A stretch of 64,000 nucleotides of DNA from positions 2,232,001-2,296,000 of the forward strand of contig JARWIR010000050.1 in NCBI GenBank assembly GCA_029959085.1, in the 5' to 3' direction. This stretch comes from Nemophila menziesii (lineage: Eukaryota > Streptophyta > Magnoliopsida > Boraginales > Hydrophyllaceae). The notes under the pieces are model-generated. The model made no database searches, had not been told where the DNA came from, and saw only the letters and a program-made list of their open reading frames with translations. The translations under genes and the position numbers were made by a program. Below are positions 8,461 through 19,589 of this stretch, piece by piece (the stretch's first letter is position 1; each line of letters starts with the position of its first letter).

Positions 8461-10026
8461 TGATGTCTCCCTAATTGTTCTTATTTTCGACCCTTGGGAG
8501 ACATCATTTTTTATGTTTATTTGAATATTTTGATAGACGTTTGAGTTTAAAATGCAATAATCCGGAATTCCTATTTTATTTCTAGTATTTTTGATTTATT
8601 AAACTTTTGCGCGTAATCTTGTGTATTTTAGTGAAAAGTTTGTAGGTTTTGAATATTAGATAGGAAAGGAATCCGAGAAGAGAGTCAAAGATTGTGATAT
8701 GGAGTCAAAGCGTGAAGACAAAACCCCGAAAGAATTTTATTTGGAGCTCAAATCTGGAAAACAGGCCAAATATTGCTGATTTCGAGGCACTTAAGAGATG
8801 ATTTAGCCGCTGATCTTTGAAGAGAATATGTTCCTTATCGAGTTACGGAAATTTATCAAGTGATTTCAGGTCAATCGGAGTTATAACGAATCGGCTAGAG
8901 CCGATTTAGTGGAGGTGGTGCAGCAGTTACGCGATTTTAGGCTTAGAAAATGGGCTTGTACTTTTAATTAGTGTTTTATTCTTAGGTCCAAGGCCTAATA
9001 CGAATTTGAGCTTATAAAAGGAGCCCTTGACTTCTATTTTTCACACAATTCACTTTTTACAAAATAAAACATCATAGTGAAGAAGCAGAAGGAAGAAGAA
9101 GAAAGCTGTAGAGCTGGAGAGAGTCTATATCTCCATTCTCAGTCAAATCCAATTCCGGAAATTAGGTCTTTCTTATTTTTAATTCTGTAAAACAATATGA
9201 ATTCCATTTCTTTTAATTTATTTTTCTTTTTAATTAGTATGAGCTAATTTCTTCATAGTACTTGAGAATGCTTTAAGGGTGAATCCCAATTCTATTGAAT
9301 TTCTATGTCTGAATTTGGGTTTCTGTTAAATTAAATTAAATTGGGTCTTTTACTCTTTTAGATAATTGGAGATTATTTACTGTTTTTGGAGTCATGAACT
9401 AAGAACAGGTATTAGTATCTAGGCTATTCCACATATGTGGCGTGTGGATCATCCTGACGGAGGGTTTAGGTACGGACTTAATTATTCAATATGAAATAGA
9501 AGCTATTGACTCTGACGAGCTTAGTTAATTTTAGGGCCAATGTGGTAAAATACTTAATCATCTAAAAGTGGATCATATTTACCCTGACGGGACTAGTGAC
9601 ACTCTAGGATAGCCTTAAAGTCAACCCTGACGGGGGTATAAGGAATTTAGAATCCCGACCATTGTAATTGACCGATTTAACCCTTAAACAGCATATGTGA
9701 TGAAATAGGATTGGAGGATCCCTTGCGTTCTCAAGTGCTACCTTCTCATATTTGCGTTTCACATTTATTTACTTGCGTCTTAGTATTTAATTGCATTTTC
9801 CATTTAGTCTTTCATTACTTAGAATTAATAAAAACAAACAATCAATCATTTTATCTTTACTAGCTTTCATAAGTGCAATCATTCATTATTTGATAGGCAT
9901 TGTAGTTAACCAAACCGTCCCTGCGAACGATCCTAAAATCACTTATTACTACATGGGACAATCGTACACTTGCGGTTGTGGTTCAATTACTTTTGCATTT
10001 ATTTTAGAACACACAAAGGACCACCA
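8461..10026 (+). repeat. 5' LTR of element A
   Basis: Runs TGATGTCTCCC ... GGACCACCA. The terminal inverted pair TGATGTCTCCC/GGGAGACATCA (8461-8471, 8496-8506) is perfect over 11 bp. The TATA box is at 9013-9020. Downstream of it, four CTGACG-centred repeats (9453-9633) lie in the presumed transcribed leader. Open frames inside it (for example 9791-10063) are not genes. Confidence 0.93.
9013..9020 (+). promoter_or_regulatory. LTR TATA box (element A)
   Basis: TATAAAAG about 550 bp into the LTR. It is retained in H (48562-48569) and altered to TATAAAAT in A's own 3' LTR (20143-20150). Transcription would start about 30 bases downstream, so U3 would be about 0.58 kb. Confidence 0.6.
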
Positions 10027-10032
10027 AGTTTT

Positions 10033-10050
10033 TGGCGCCGCTGCCAGGGA
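10033..10050 (+). promoter_or_regulatory. Primer-binding site, tRNA-Asp type (element A)
   Basis: TGGCGCCGCTGCCAGGGA lies six bases after the LTR. It complements the 3' end of plant tRNA-Asp as I recall it, with one mismatch common to all elements here (GCTGCC for GTTGCC) and one private change (CCAGGG for CCGGGG). Minus-strand DNA synthesis would start here. Confidence 0.85.
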
Positions 10051-10161
10051 CGGTAGCGTGTGACCACGGTGTATATCCTTTAGTGATAGTTGCATTTATT
10101 TTATTTTATCAGTTTTACGCTTTTTGTTTGTTCATCTTTTTCAGGTTTTTAGGTTTGGTGT

Positions 10162-11914
10162 ACGCGAAGGAGACTCTTTAAGGATCTAGAGCCATCACCT
10201 CCGATCCTTAATAATACAGAATCTTTAATCAGACTTGCTAACAAGAGAAGGAAAGAACAAGAAGCTAGAGAGGTAGAAGAGTTAATTAACAGAATGGAGA
10301 ACATTAATCTTCAGAATCAACAAAACAATAACGGACAAGTTCAGCTAGACGCGAATGGCCAGCCTATAGCGCCACAAGTTATTAATCCTCTGGCTCCACC
10401 TGGCATTCCTAATCCTCCAGTCCAAAATCAAATGGCAGTTAACCAAGATCCATGGTTTGTTAATGGACCAGAAGAAGTTCCATTCCGTGCTCCTGCTCTA
10501 GGGGTAGGTGCTCCAAACATAAATGTCCCGAGATTTCGCCCAGATTCGGGTATGTTAGCTCAATTCCAAAATTTTGGAAATTTTTGTGGTAAAGCTGGAG
10601 AAGATCCCCTTCGAGTAGTACAGATTTTCAAGCAGATATGTGATTCTTACATCACACAAGGAGTTTCCAAAGAACAAATGTATTTTGCTGTGTTTCAATT
10701 TTTTGTTATTGATGGAGCGAGTGAATGGCACGATACACAAGATCCCACGAAGATAACAAATTGGGAACAATTACAAACTGCGTTTTTTAACAGATATTAT
10801 CCGTCAAACATGAGGTTAGATGCTGAACTTGAGTTAACACATTTCAAGCAAGAATATGATGAAGCGTTGGGTAAAAGTTGGTCGAGATTTCAGAAATGTT
10901 TACGAAGAGTCCTGAATCATGACCTTACTGAACAACAACAAATGAAGATTTTTTATAATGATCTTGAGGGGGGGTCTAGGAAAGATTTAGATTTGTTGTG
11001 TGGTGGTGCGTTTTTACGAGTTCAACCTGCGTATGCAAGAATTATTTTGGATAGAACAGTTGATAATGAAGTTGGATGGAATACCGTAAGAACACCAGTT
11101 AGAGGAGGAGTTAATAATGTCAATATTGAAAAAAAGTTCAACTCCTCAGAGACCAAGATTCAAACCACACTAGAACAACAACTGAGACAACTTACTTTAG
11201 CCGTGAAAGAAGGTTTTTCGAATAAAGGAGGTGAGGTAAAGGTTACACAAGAAGTGTATGGATGTGAGTATTGTGGTGTGAATGATCATAGTTGGGAGAA
11301 TTATCAGAATAATCAAGAGTCCGTGATGTTTGTCTCCAACAAAGGTAACTTTGATATCATCCTAATAGAAACCATCTGGGGTTTCAATACTCAAATCCTA
11401 ATGGGGTAGCCAATCCTACATATGCGTATCAACCACGTCCCCAAGGTAACAACTTCAATCCAAGACCACAAAATAATTATCAAGGAGGACAGAATCAAGG
11501 GAATTATGTTCAGAGACAAGCTCCTCAAGACAGTTATAATGAAACCATGAACCAAAAAGCCTTACATACCCATCCACAAGAAGGTGTTGCTACCCTTCAG
11601 AAAACCGTTGAAAGCTTAATTGCTCTTCAGACGCAAGCTATGCAGAATCAACAAGCGTCTGACGCAAGCATCAAGCTACTACAGAACCAAATGGATCAAT
11701 TTGCAAACCAGCTAAATCAGCGTCCACAAGGGCAACTCCCTAGTGACACGGAAAATCCGAGACAACATGAAGATTGCAAAGCTGTTACTCTTAGAAGTGG
11801 TAAGAACCTCCCTCCACCTCCTTTTCCCGTTATGAAAGAGAAAGAAGTTCCAAGAAAAGAAAAGGATGTGGGTGAGAAAGAAAGATGTTGAGGTTGAAGA
11901 AATAGAGAGGCCAA
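10162..11914 (+). pseudogene. gag: gag of element A (lost start codon, two frameshifts)
   Basis: Alignment with H puts the ancestral start at 10162, where A has ACG in place of ATG. The next in-frame ATG is 10294. The retrotransposon-gag domain spans about 10560-11000. The zinc knuckle at 11263 reads CEYCGVNDHSWENY: its last cysteine is replaced by tyrosine (TGT to TAT against H). A 16-base deletion near 11347 relative to H shifts the frame and ends the first ORF at 11409. The C-terminal Gln-rich part continues in another frame (11547-11891). A further two-base loss near 11878 moves the sequence into the frame of the protease. These lesions make the protein non-functional. Confidence 0.85.
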
Positions 11915-13636
11915 GTGAGATTCCGAAGAAAAGAGATGAGTGTTATTAGTAATCTCCCTCCTCCACCGTTTCCATCTCGAGTTCAGAAAAAGGGTGATTT
12001 GGCCGATTTTCAGAAGTTCTTTAATAGAGTGAAGGGCCTTAGTATTAACATTCCATTGTTGGAAGCTATTCGAGACATTCCTAAGTATACGAAGTTTTTG
12101 AAGAGAGCCCTCACTAATATAAGGCCATACTATGATAACGAGATGATTGGTCTTCCTGAAGAATGTAGTGCTATTTGTCAAAGTAAATTGCCTCCAAAGT
12201 TAGTTGATCCGGGGAGTTTCACAATTCCGATATCGATTGGAGAAGAATGTAAAGGTAAAGCACTATGTGATTTGGGTGCGAGCATCAATCTGATGCCCAA
12301 ATCGATCTTTGATAAGCTAAAAATTGGACAAGCAAGACCTACTTCTATGGTCTTGCAAATGGCGGACAGATCTCTTGCACATCCAGAAGGCCAAATTGAA
12401 GATATCCTTGTTAAGGCAGGTACGCTTATATTTCCCGTTGATTTCGTTATACTTGAATACGAAGCGGATAGGAATGTCCACATTTTGGGAAGACCATTCC
12501 TAGCCACGGGGCGTACATTGATTGATGTAGAAAATGGCGAATTAACGATGAGGATCCAAGACAAGGAGGTCAAATTTAATGTGTTCCGAGCTATGAAATT
12601 TCCAGATTCTCAAGAAGATTGCTTCCGAATGGATGTAGATGAGCAGGCATCGCAAGAGGTATTTGATTTTTTTAATTATGATGATATTTTGCAGGCCGCT
12701 TTAACAGTAGACTTACCTGAGATGATGGAAGAGCTTTCCGAAACAGTGGCAGCTCTCAATTCTGCAAATCCAAAATATAGGCGTTTTGCCTATGAACCTG
12801 TGAGAGAACCGGGGGAGATTATTCCTAAAAAGAAGCCTTCAATTGAATCTCCTCCAGAATTGGAAGAAAAGCTATTACCAGCACACTTGAGGTATGCGTA
12901 TTTCGGTACTAACGAAACTCTACCTGTTATTGTTTCAGCGAATTTAACAGGTCCTCAAGAAGATAAACTGTTGCGTGTGTTAAGAGCCAACAAAGAGGCA
13001 ATAGGTTGGACAATTGCTGACATCAAAGGCATTAGTCCCTCCTATTGTCAACACAAAATTATACTTGAAGATGATAACGCACGCTTAGTTGAAGGTCAAA
13101 GGAGATTAATGCCCGTTATGAAGGATGTAGTGAAGAAGGAAGTTATCAAGCTTTTAGACGCGGGGATTATTTATCCCATCTCGAGTAGTGAATGGGTGAG
13201 CCCAGTTCAATGTGTACCGAAGAAAGGAGGAATGACAACAATTTTTAACGATAAAAATGAAGCCATTCCTTCAAGAACGGTAGTTGGTTGGAGAGTTTGC
13301 ATGGATTACAGAAAATTGAACATGGCCACCAGAAAAGATAACTTCCCTCTGCCCTTCATTGATCAAATGTTAGATAAATTAGCCGGAAGAGAATACTACT
13401 GTTTCTTAGATAGTTACTCCGGGTATAATCAGATTTACGTGGCTCCTGAAGATCAACATAAAACAACATTTACATGCCCCTTTGGTACTTTTGCATATCG
13501 CAGAATGCCATTTGGGTTGTGTAATGCACCTGCTACCTTTCAAAGATGTATGATGACCATCTTCTGGGATATGATCGACAATTTTCTTGAAGTTTTTATG
13601 GACGATTTCTCCGTGTTTGGTGATGATTTTTTATAG
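11915..13636 (+). pseudogene. pol: Protease and reverse transcriptase part of pol, element A
   Basis: This is one open frame of 573 codons, cut off at both ends by frameshifts. It starts in the gag-protease linker (PPPPFPSRVQKKGDLADFQK). The protease active-site box DLGAS is at residues 119-123, followed by ILGRPFLATG. The spacer ends at LPAHLRYAYFG. RT then shows WVSPVQCVPKKGG, VCMDYRKLN, FPLPFIDQML, RMPFGLCNAPATFQR and the catalytic FMDD at residues 561-564. A single-codon deletion sits before ILGRPF compared with H. The frame is lost just after the catalytic box, so the RT thumb lies in the next segment. Confidence 0.9.
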
Positions 13637-15707
13637 ATGTTTAGATAACTTGGAGAAAGTGTTAATCAGATGCAAAGAAACAGATTTGGTTTTAAACTAG
13701 GAGAAGTGTCATTTCATGGTTCGCGAAGGTATCGTTCTGGGTCACAAAGTTTCGAGTGCTGGACTAGAGGTCGATAGAGCGAAGATAGAGGTAATTAAAA
13801 CTCTTCCCCCTCCTGCTTCTGTTAAAGGGGTAAGAAGTTTTCTAGGCCATGCTGGCTTTTATAGGCGTTTTATTAAAGACTTTTCTAAGATTGCTAAACC
13901 GTTATGCAACTTACTCGAAAAGGATTCCAAATTCCTTTTTGATGAAGCTTGTTTAGCGGCCTTCCAAGCAATCAAGGAAAATCTTATTTCTGCTCCTATA
14001 GTATTACCTCCAGATTGGAGTTTACCGTTTGAGATTATGTGTGATGCGAGTGATTTGTGTATGGGAGCTGTATTGGGACAGAGAAAAGAGAAGATTTTTC
14101 ATTCGATTTACTATGCTAGTAAAACTTTTAATGGTGCTCAAGTGAATTATACAGTTACAGAAAAAGAGTTGCTAGCAGTTGTATATTCATTTGATAAATT
14201 TCGCTCTTATCTCCTTGGAGCGAAAGTTATTGTTTATACAGATCATTCAGCGATTAGATATCTTATGGAAAAGAAGGACGCTAAACCAAGGTTAATCAGA
14301 TGGTTTTTATTGCTTCAAGAGTTCGATTTAGAAATCAAAGATAGAAAGGGTTGTGAGAATCAGGTTGCAGATCATCTATCGCGTCTTGAAGGTTCAGAGA
14401 TTAATAGCGGTACTGAAGCAGTTAGAGATGAATTTTATGATGAGAGTTTATTTGTTGTTCGTGATTATGAAGCTCCTTGGTATGCAGATATTGCGAATTT
14501 AGTGGTGAGTGGTTCTTTTCCTGAAGGATCTACTTATCAAGAAAGAAAGAGGTTAGCTCATCGTGCTAGACAGTTCTTTTGGGAGGATCCTTTCCTCTAC
14601 AAAGTATGTGCTGACCAAATGATACGAAGATGTGTAGCCAAGGAGGAAACAGAAGCTATTATAGCTGGATGCCATGATTCACTCTATGGAGGACACTTCA
14701 AGGGAGATAGAACTGCTGCTAAGGTATTCCAATCAGGTTTTTACTGGCCTTCTCTTGTTAAAGATTGTCATGAATATGTTAAGAGATGTACGAGATGCCA
14801 GTTTACCGGAAACATATCCAAGAGGGATGAGATGCCACGTAATAATGTGTTAGAAGTTGAAATATTTGATGTTTGGGGTATAGACTTTATGGGTCCTTTC
14901 GTTCCTTCAAATGATAACCTCTACATCTTATTAGCTGTTGATTACATGTCTTAGTGGGTAGAAGCTGTGGCTTTACCTACCAATGACTCACGAGTGGTGA
15001 TTACGTTCTTGAAATCACATATTTTCACTAGACATGGTACACCTAGAGTGATTATTAGCGATGGAGGATCTCATTTCGTTAATAAGTATTTGAAGGTTGT
15101 TCTAGAGAAGTATGGAGTTAGACACCGTGTATCTACTGCATATCATCCACAATCCAATGGTTAAGCTTAAGTATCGAATCGTGAAGTGAAATCAATCCTA
15201 GAGAAAACCGTTGGTCCTACAAGAAAAGATTGGTCAATGAAGTTAGATGATGCGTTGTGGGCCTATCATACCGCGTTTAAGACTCTAGTTGGTGCATCTC
15301 CGTATCGTATGGTGTACGGTAAGGCTTGTCACTTACCTTTTGAGTTAGAAATGAGTGCCTATTGGGCAATTGCACAGTTGAACTTAGATCCTACCTTAGC
15401 CGGAGAGAATCGTATGATGAAGCTTAACGAACTTGACGAATTCCGACTGAATGCCTATGAAAATGCTAAACTTTACAAAGAAAACACGAAGAAATGGCAT
15501 GACAATCGGATTCGTACAAAGAACTTTGAAGTGGGACAAAGAGTATTGAAGTAAAATTCAAAGTTCAGCAATTATCCGGGTAAGTTAAGGTCTAAGTGGT
15601 CGGCTCCATACATTGTGACCAAAGTTACACCTCATGGGGCGATAGAAATAGAACATCCACTAGAGAACCGTACCTTCATGGTGAACGGTCATCGTTTAAA
15701 GATATAA
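13637..15707 (+). pseudogene. pol: RT thumb, RNase H and integrase part of pol, element A
   Basis: One reading frame is broken by in-frame stops near 13700 (TGG to TAG), 14952, 15163, 15169 and 15552. RNase H shows its acidic residues in CDASD, TEKELLA, YTDHSA and VADHLSR. Integrase has the HHCC finger ([13 protein letters not shown] ... CTRCQF). Its core has D in [10 protein letters not shown] in ISDGGSHF and the E in the NREVK context. The Athila tail [12 protein letters not shown] and the IN end APYIVTKVTPHGAIEIE follow. Several stops look like single transitions at Trp, Lys and Gln codons, as expected from decay of methylated DNA. The pol frame ends at 15707. Confidence 0.9.
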
Positions 15708-16019
15708 CATGGAGGTGAAGATACCGATCGTGAAAAGGACCCACATCCCGGAGAGGTCATGTACCTCCTCGAAGCTCCTTAGAAGCATGAGGTAAACCGT
15801 CGAGCTTAACGACGTTAAACAAAAGCCACTTTCTTGTATATTAGTTTAAGTATTTCAAACTTTCGTAGTGTAAATTAGTTTGATTTTCGTTAAATTTAGT
15901 GTTTATTATTAAGACATGAGGAAGGGTGTTTGTTTTTGATGATTTCAGGGGTAAAATGGTCATGAGTTTGGGGTCAAAACGATGAGAAAACGAGAAGAAA
16001 AAATTTGGAGTCCACAGCA

Positions 16020-16420
16020 AGTCTGACCGGCTAGCCGGCGAGCTGGCCGGCATACCGGTCAATTGAGCTGAGAGACCCCAACTCTCTGACCACTGCGTCT
16101 CGAATTGCGCCAGAGAGGAACCGCCGGCATACCAGTCAGCGACCAGCTAGCCGGCTGATGACGAACGAGTAACTGACTACTGCGTCAGCAACGACGCAAG
16201 GATGCTGTGTTTTCATTTGCGCCAGCGACATGCCGCCGGCATACCGGTCAGCGACCGGCTAGCCGGCCACTGAAGGAGGACTTTCTGATCACTGCGTCAG
16301 CAATGACGCAAGGTAGCTTGCGTCTGAGGTAAAAAAAAAATCGAATTTAGTAATTTTTTATTCGCCGCCATCGCGATTGGCATGCCGGTCAGCCACCGGC
16401 AAGCCGGTGCGCTGTTGCGA
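16020..16420 (+). repeat. GC-rich palindromic repeat block of element A
   Basis: The word CCGGCATACCGGTCAGC recurs at 16047, 16124, 16236 and, altered, 16378. It alternates with perfect hairpins such as TGCGTCA-GCAA-TGACGCA (16293-16310) and TGCGTC-AGCAAC-GACGCA (16181-16198). The block is far more GC-rich than its flanks and non-coding. It lies in the same place as the unrelated-looking blocks of N1, C, D, F and G, between pol and ORF2. A polypurine-like GAGTTTGGGGT (15964-15974) precedes it. Confidence 0.8.
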
Positions 16421-16801
16421 GAGGCGGTTTTAATAGCTTTTGACCTAGTTTTTTGCCTCCTTTTTCAAGCCTACCTCATATTCCGAATCCTTGCCTCCAC
16501 CTACTCCGAAAATCTTCATTAAACAACTATAAAATCATCAAACTAAGCCTTCTTTCATCACAAAAACACACAATCAACTCATATCTTCTCCAAAACATCA
16601 CAAAATTTCATCTTTTCTCCACAAAATTTCTTCTTCCTAACCTTGAAATTAAACCCAATTCTTCCACAATTCCTCTCAATTAACCTTAACCCATCTCATA
16701 TTCCACCATATTCTTCAAGTTTAAAGCCTCAAAACATCAACGTTCTAAGCTTTTCTCTAGCTTTTTCACTATTTGAAGTTTTGAGTTTGGGGTGAAAAGC
16801 G
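16421..16801 (+). other. Untranslated leader of ORF2, element A
   Basis: AT-rich, CT-tract-containing sequence without genes. It ends with GAGTTTGGGGT at 16783-16793, nine bases before the ancestral ORF2 start. The clear TATA seen here in other elements is absent. Confidence 0.5.
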
Positions 16802-18124
16802 ACGACTAACAGGACCGATTCCATGTGCACTTATCGAAGAAACTTACCAAGAAACAGGAACAATGTTGGAGCTAGCCCAGAACAAGCAATTGAGATTCCG
16901 GATTCACGTTCCAAAAAGACTGAACAAATCCCAATTGCTCCGAAAAGGAAAGAAAATCCAAGCAAGGCTAATCCGAGAAAGAGAAGATTAATTGATGAAA
17001 GTGAGGAAGAGAGTGAAGAAGAGATTGAGGAAGAAACAGAACAACAAGCTCCCGAAGAACCCGTGCAACAACAGAAACCTCCGCGTAGGAAAACATGGGC
17101 TCAAAAGCAAAAAAGAGTCTTCGTTCCTTGGGCCGATCAGGTGCGTGATAGAATCAATTTCTTGAAGTTTGGTGAGGAGATGAATCTCCCTATGGGTATT
17201 ATGACTAGTGCCTATAAAGATTATGGTATTACTTGTGACAAGTTGGGTTGGAAAGAATTAAGAGAAAGGAAGCTTGAGTATATTCCTACCTTGGTGCGAG
17301 ATTTTTATGAAGGAATCGCCTTCTCAAAAGATGCAGTTGTGATTCGCAAAAAGGTAGTTCCTTTCTCCGTTGAACTTATTCGTAAATCGTTAAAATTACC
17401 CGATTTTTCTGGACTATGCCCTTTCCAAGAATCTCTTAAAGAACCGTCTTTCGATTATGAATCCCTTTGGGGAACAGTAGTTATTGATGGGGCCCGCCCA
17501 ATTCCCGAAGGAGAGAGATATCCTGGACAGATGTATAGCAGTAATTTGTTACCATGTGCTAAGGTATGGTCCCGTTTCATAATCCCTACCTTCTTCGGAA
17601 TTAAACACATATCGGAAGTGAAGAAGGAGCATCTTCTGTTTATTAAGTGTATTGTTGAGGAAAAACCAATGGATGTGGCTCGTGTGATTTATGATACCAT
17701 CATGGAATTTGCTAGAATTCCAACTTCGCAACAAAATCTCAAATTCCCTTGTACTATCACTACTTTATGCCTAGACGCAAAAGTTCCGCGTAAGGACGCA
17801 GAGATTGACCGTGTGGTAGTTGGAGAGAACATGGGTATAGCTTTAATCCAGAATGTTCATGACAAAGTGTTAAGAGCAGCAAGAACTCCTAGAGCTCCTC
17901 CAAAGAAAAATATGCATACCGATCACGAGGTGGAAGCAAAAGTGAAGGTGTTAGAAGAAAACCAAGTGAAGATGATTGCTTCTTTAGGGAACGTTACGAA
18001 AGAGCTAGAACTTCTCCGAAACATGCTTATGGGGGTGAGCACGATTTTACATGCCACCTATGGTCTACTTACGAAGGAGAAAGTTCATGGACCCAACACT
18101 GATGACCAACCACGCGCTGGTTGA
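16802..18124 (+). CDS. ORF2 of element A: env-position protein with plant transposon domain (open)
   Basis: 433 codons are open from the ATG at 16823. Comparison with N1, C and F places the ancestral start at 16802, seven codons upstream in frame, where ATG has become ACG. The N-terminus carries basic, NLS-like clusters (PRKRR) and an acidic Glu-rich stretch. The centre (about residues 130-340) matches the plant-specific domain of N1 ORF2: VPFSVELIRKSL, CAKVWSRFIIPTFFG, KFPCTITTLC. The C-terminus is a Leu/Glu/Lys-rich likely coiled coil. No signal peptide or membrane span is seen. It is intact although gag and pol of the same element are wrecked. Function unknown. Confidence 0.75.
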   Translation, partial: TTNRTDSMCTYRRNLPRNRNNVGASPEQAIEIPDSRSKKTEQIPIAPKRKENPSKANPRKRRLIDESEEESEEEIEEETEQQAPEEPVQQQKPPRRKTWAQKQKRVFVPWADQVRDRINFLKFGEEMNLPMGIMTSAYKDYGITCDKLGWKELRERKLEYIPTLVRDFYEGIAFSKDAVVIRKKVVPFSVELIRKSLKLPDFSGLCPFQESLKEPSFDYESLWGTVVIDGARPIPEGERYPGQMYSSNLLPCAKVWSRFIIPTFFGIKHISEVKKEHLLFIKCIVEEKPMDVARVIYDTIMEFARIPTSQQNLKFPCTITTLCLDAKVPRKDAEIDRVVVGENMGIALIQNVHDKVLRAARTPRAPPKKNMHTDHEVEAKVKVLEENQVKMIASLGNVTKELELLRNMLMGVSTILHATYGLLTKEKVHGPNTDDQPRAG

Positions 18125-19589
18125 GATACGTTTTCTATCCCTTCCGTGTTTTAGTTTAGTTTAGTTTATTTTCTTGCGTTGAGTCTTTTTCGAGTCGTGG
18201 GGACACGGCTCATTTTTGAGTTTGGGGTGGGGTTCGTTGCCTCATCCCAGTTTTAGGTGCTATTTGTTTTATTTGCTTTCAATAAAAGAATTTTCGGAGT
18301 TGCGTTTGACTGTAGAAAAATTTAAATATCCCTTTAAGCATACTTTTGATGAATCGATGATAGTAAATAGTGGACTGTAGGGATTGATATAAAACGCATT
18401 TAGAATTGCATGCAAACATAGGTAATTAATAGGAAAAATTAATGAACAATGCAAATGAAGTAAGCTTGTACTTAAGGAATATGTTTGGTGTGTAGAACGT
18501 GAAATCCTAATTAGTAGAGAACCCACCTAGATATGAACTAAAGACAAGCTATGTACTTAGGAAAATGATAGGGGCAGTTCTTTGTTAGCCATTTGTAACC
18601 TTTTTGCCTTCTATCCCTTGTATTAATTATTATACGTCTTAGCCCACTTTGAGCCTTTAGCCTTTTCTTTGTAGCCACTATATAAGCCATTATCCCTTAA
18701 ATTAATAGGCATGACCATATGACCCGCACTTGAATCAAAATCCTGAGACATGTCTCGAGCTTGAGTTTGGGGTGGTGGGTCCACTTATGGGGAATTTAAT
18801 GGGTTGCGATTGATGTGCTTTGTATTGTAGCACAATTGCAAATGATATACTTGTAACCCTTTGCCGGGAATGAGAAAAAAAATGAAAAAGAAAGAAAAAA
18901 TGAAAAAAATTCGAAAATCATACAGTAGAAACCGGGAACCCGGTTTCGTCAAAACCGGGAACCAGGTTTGCGTCTGTACAAAAAAAAGAGAAAAGAAAAG
19001 AAAAAGAAAAATATGAATTAATAAAACATCCGGCAAAGTGGATTTTTTCTGAAAATCATATTATTTATAGTGGGTAGACATGGGACGCTAAGTTGTTGCG
19101 TAAATGGGTGAGTGAGAACATTTTTTGAGCGTAAACTCAAGCTCGAGGACATTTGTTGATGGTAAGTGAGGAGAGAGCCAAAAGCTCACTTCAAATTTAC
19201 CAAATATACATCCACACCGTCCTTAAGCCATTATTAAAACCATAAAGACCTCATGATAATAGTGAATTTATGATTCTGTTGATAGGGAATATACTAGGTG
19301 GAGCGTTCAAAGCGATTTAGGATTGAGGAACACCCTATAGCCATCATACAGAGATGAGTACAAGTGTAATCTTCAAGCATTGCGACTTTAATTTTATGTT
19401 TGAGATTATCTGTGTTTGACTTTGCATTATAGATGTATGTGTATATTAGTTTCTAGAGTTTATTATATGAGATTTATCTTAAGACTTGCTTTAGGTGTAT
19501 TTGCTAGCTTCTACTTGTTCTTACGTTTACTTCTACCCCTTTGTTTAGTTTTACTTTGTCGGGACGACAAAGGCTTGAGTTGGGGGTCT
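18125..19589 (+). other. Structured 3' untranslated region of element A
   Basis: No gene is present. The hairpin GAGTCGTG-GGGA-CACGGCTC lies at 18192-18211. Polypurine-like words are at 18218-18228 and 18763-18773. The long-range arms CTTTGCCGG (18859-18867) and CCGGCAAAG (19030-19038) follow, then the 26-nt AGTGAG...CTCACT hairpin at 19165-19190. Between the arms lies an extra palindromic word, AACCGGGAACCCGGTT-like (about 18928-18970), of the kind found in the GC-rich block of element C. Confidence 0.7.
19577..19587 (+). promoter_or_regulatory. Polypurine tract of element A
   Basis: GAGTTGGGGGT directly before CT and the 3' LTR start at 19590. Expected plus-strand primer. Confidence 0.8.

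Noticed and set aside
10033..10050. A tRNA-Asp gene or tRNA fragment
   Set aside because: Only the 18-nt primer-binding complement is present; there is no cloverleaf around it.
9791..10063. ORFs of 79-90 codons at the LTR ends of A (9791-10063, 20921-21160)
   Set aside because: They lie inside the LTR and run across the primer site. They recur only because the LTR is repeated.
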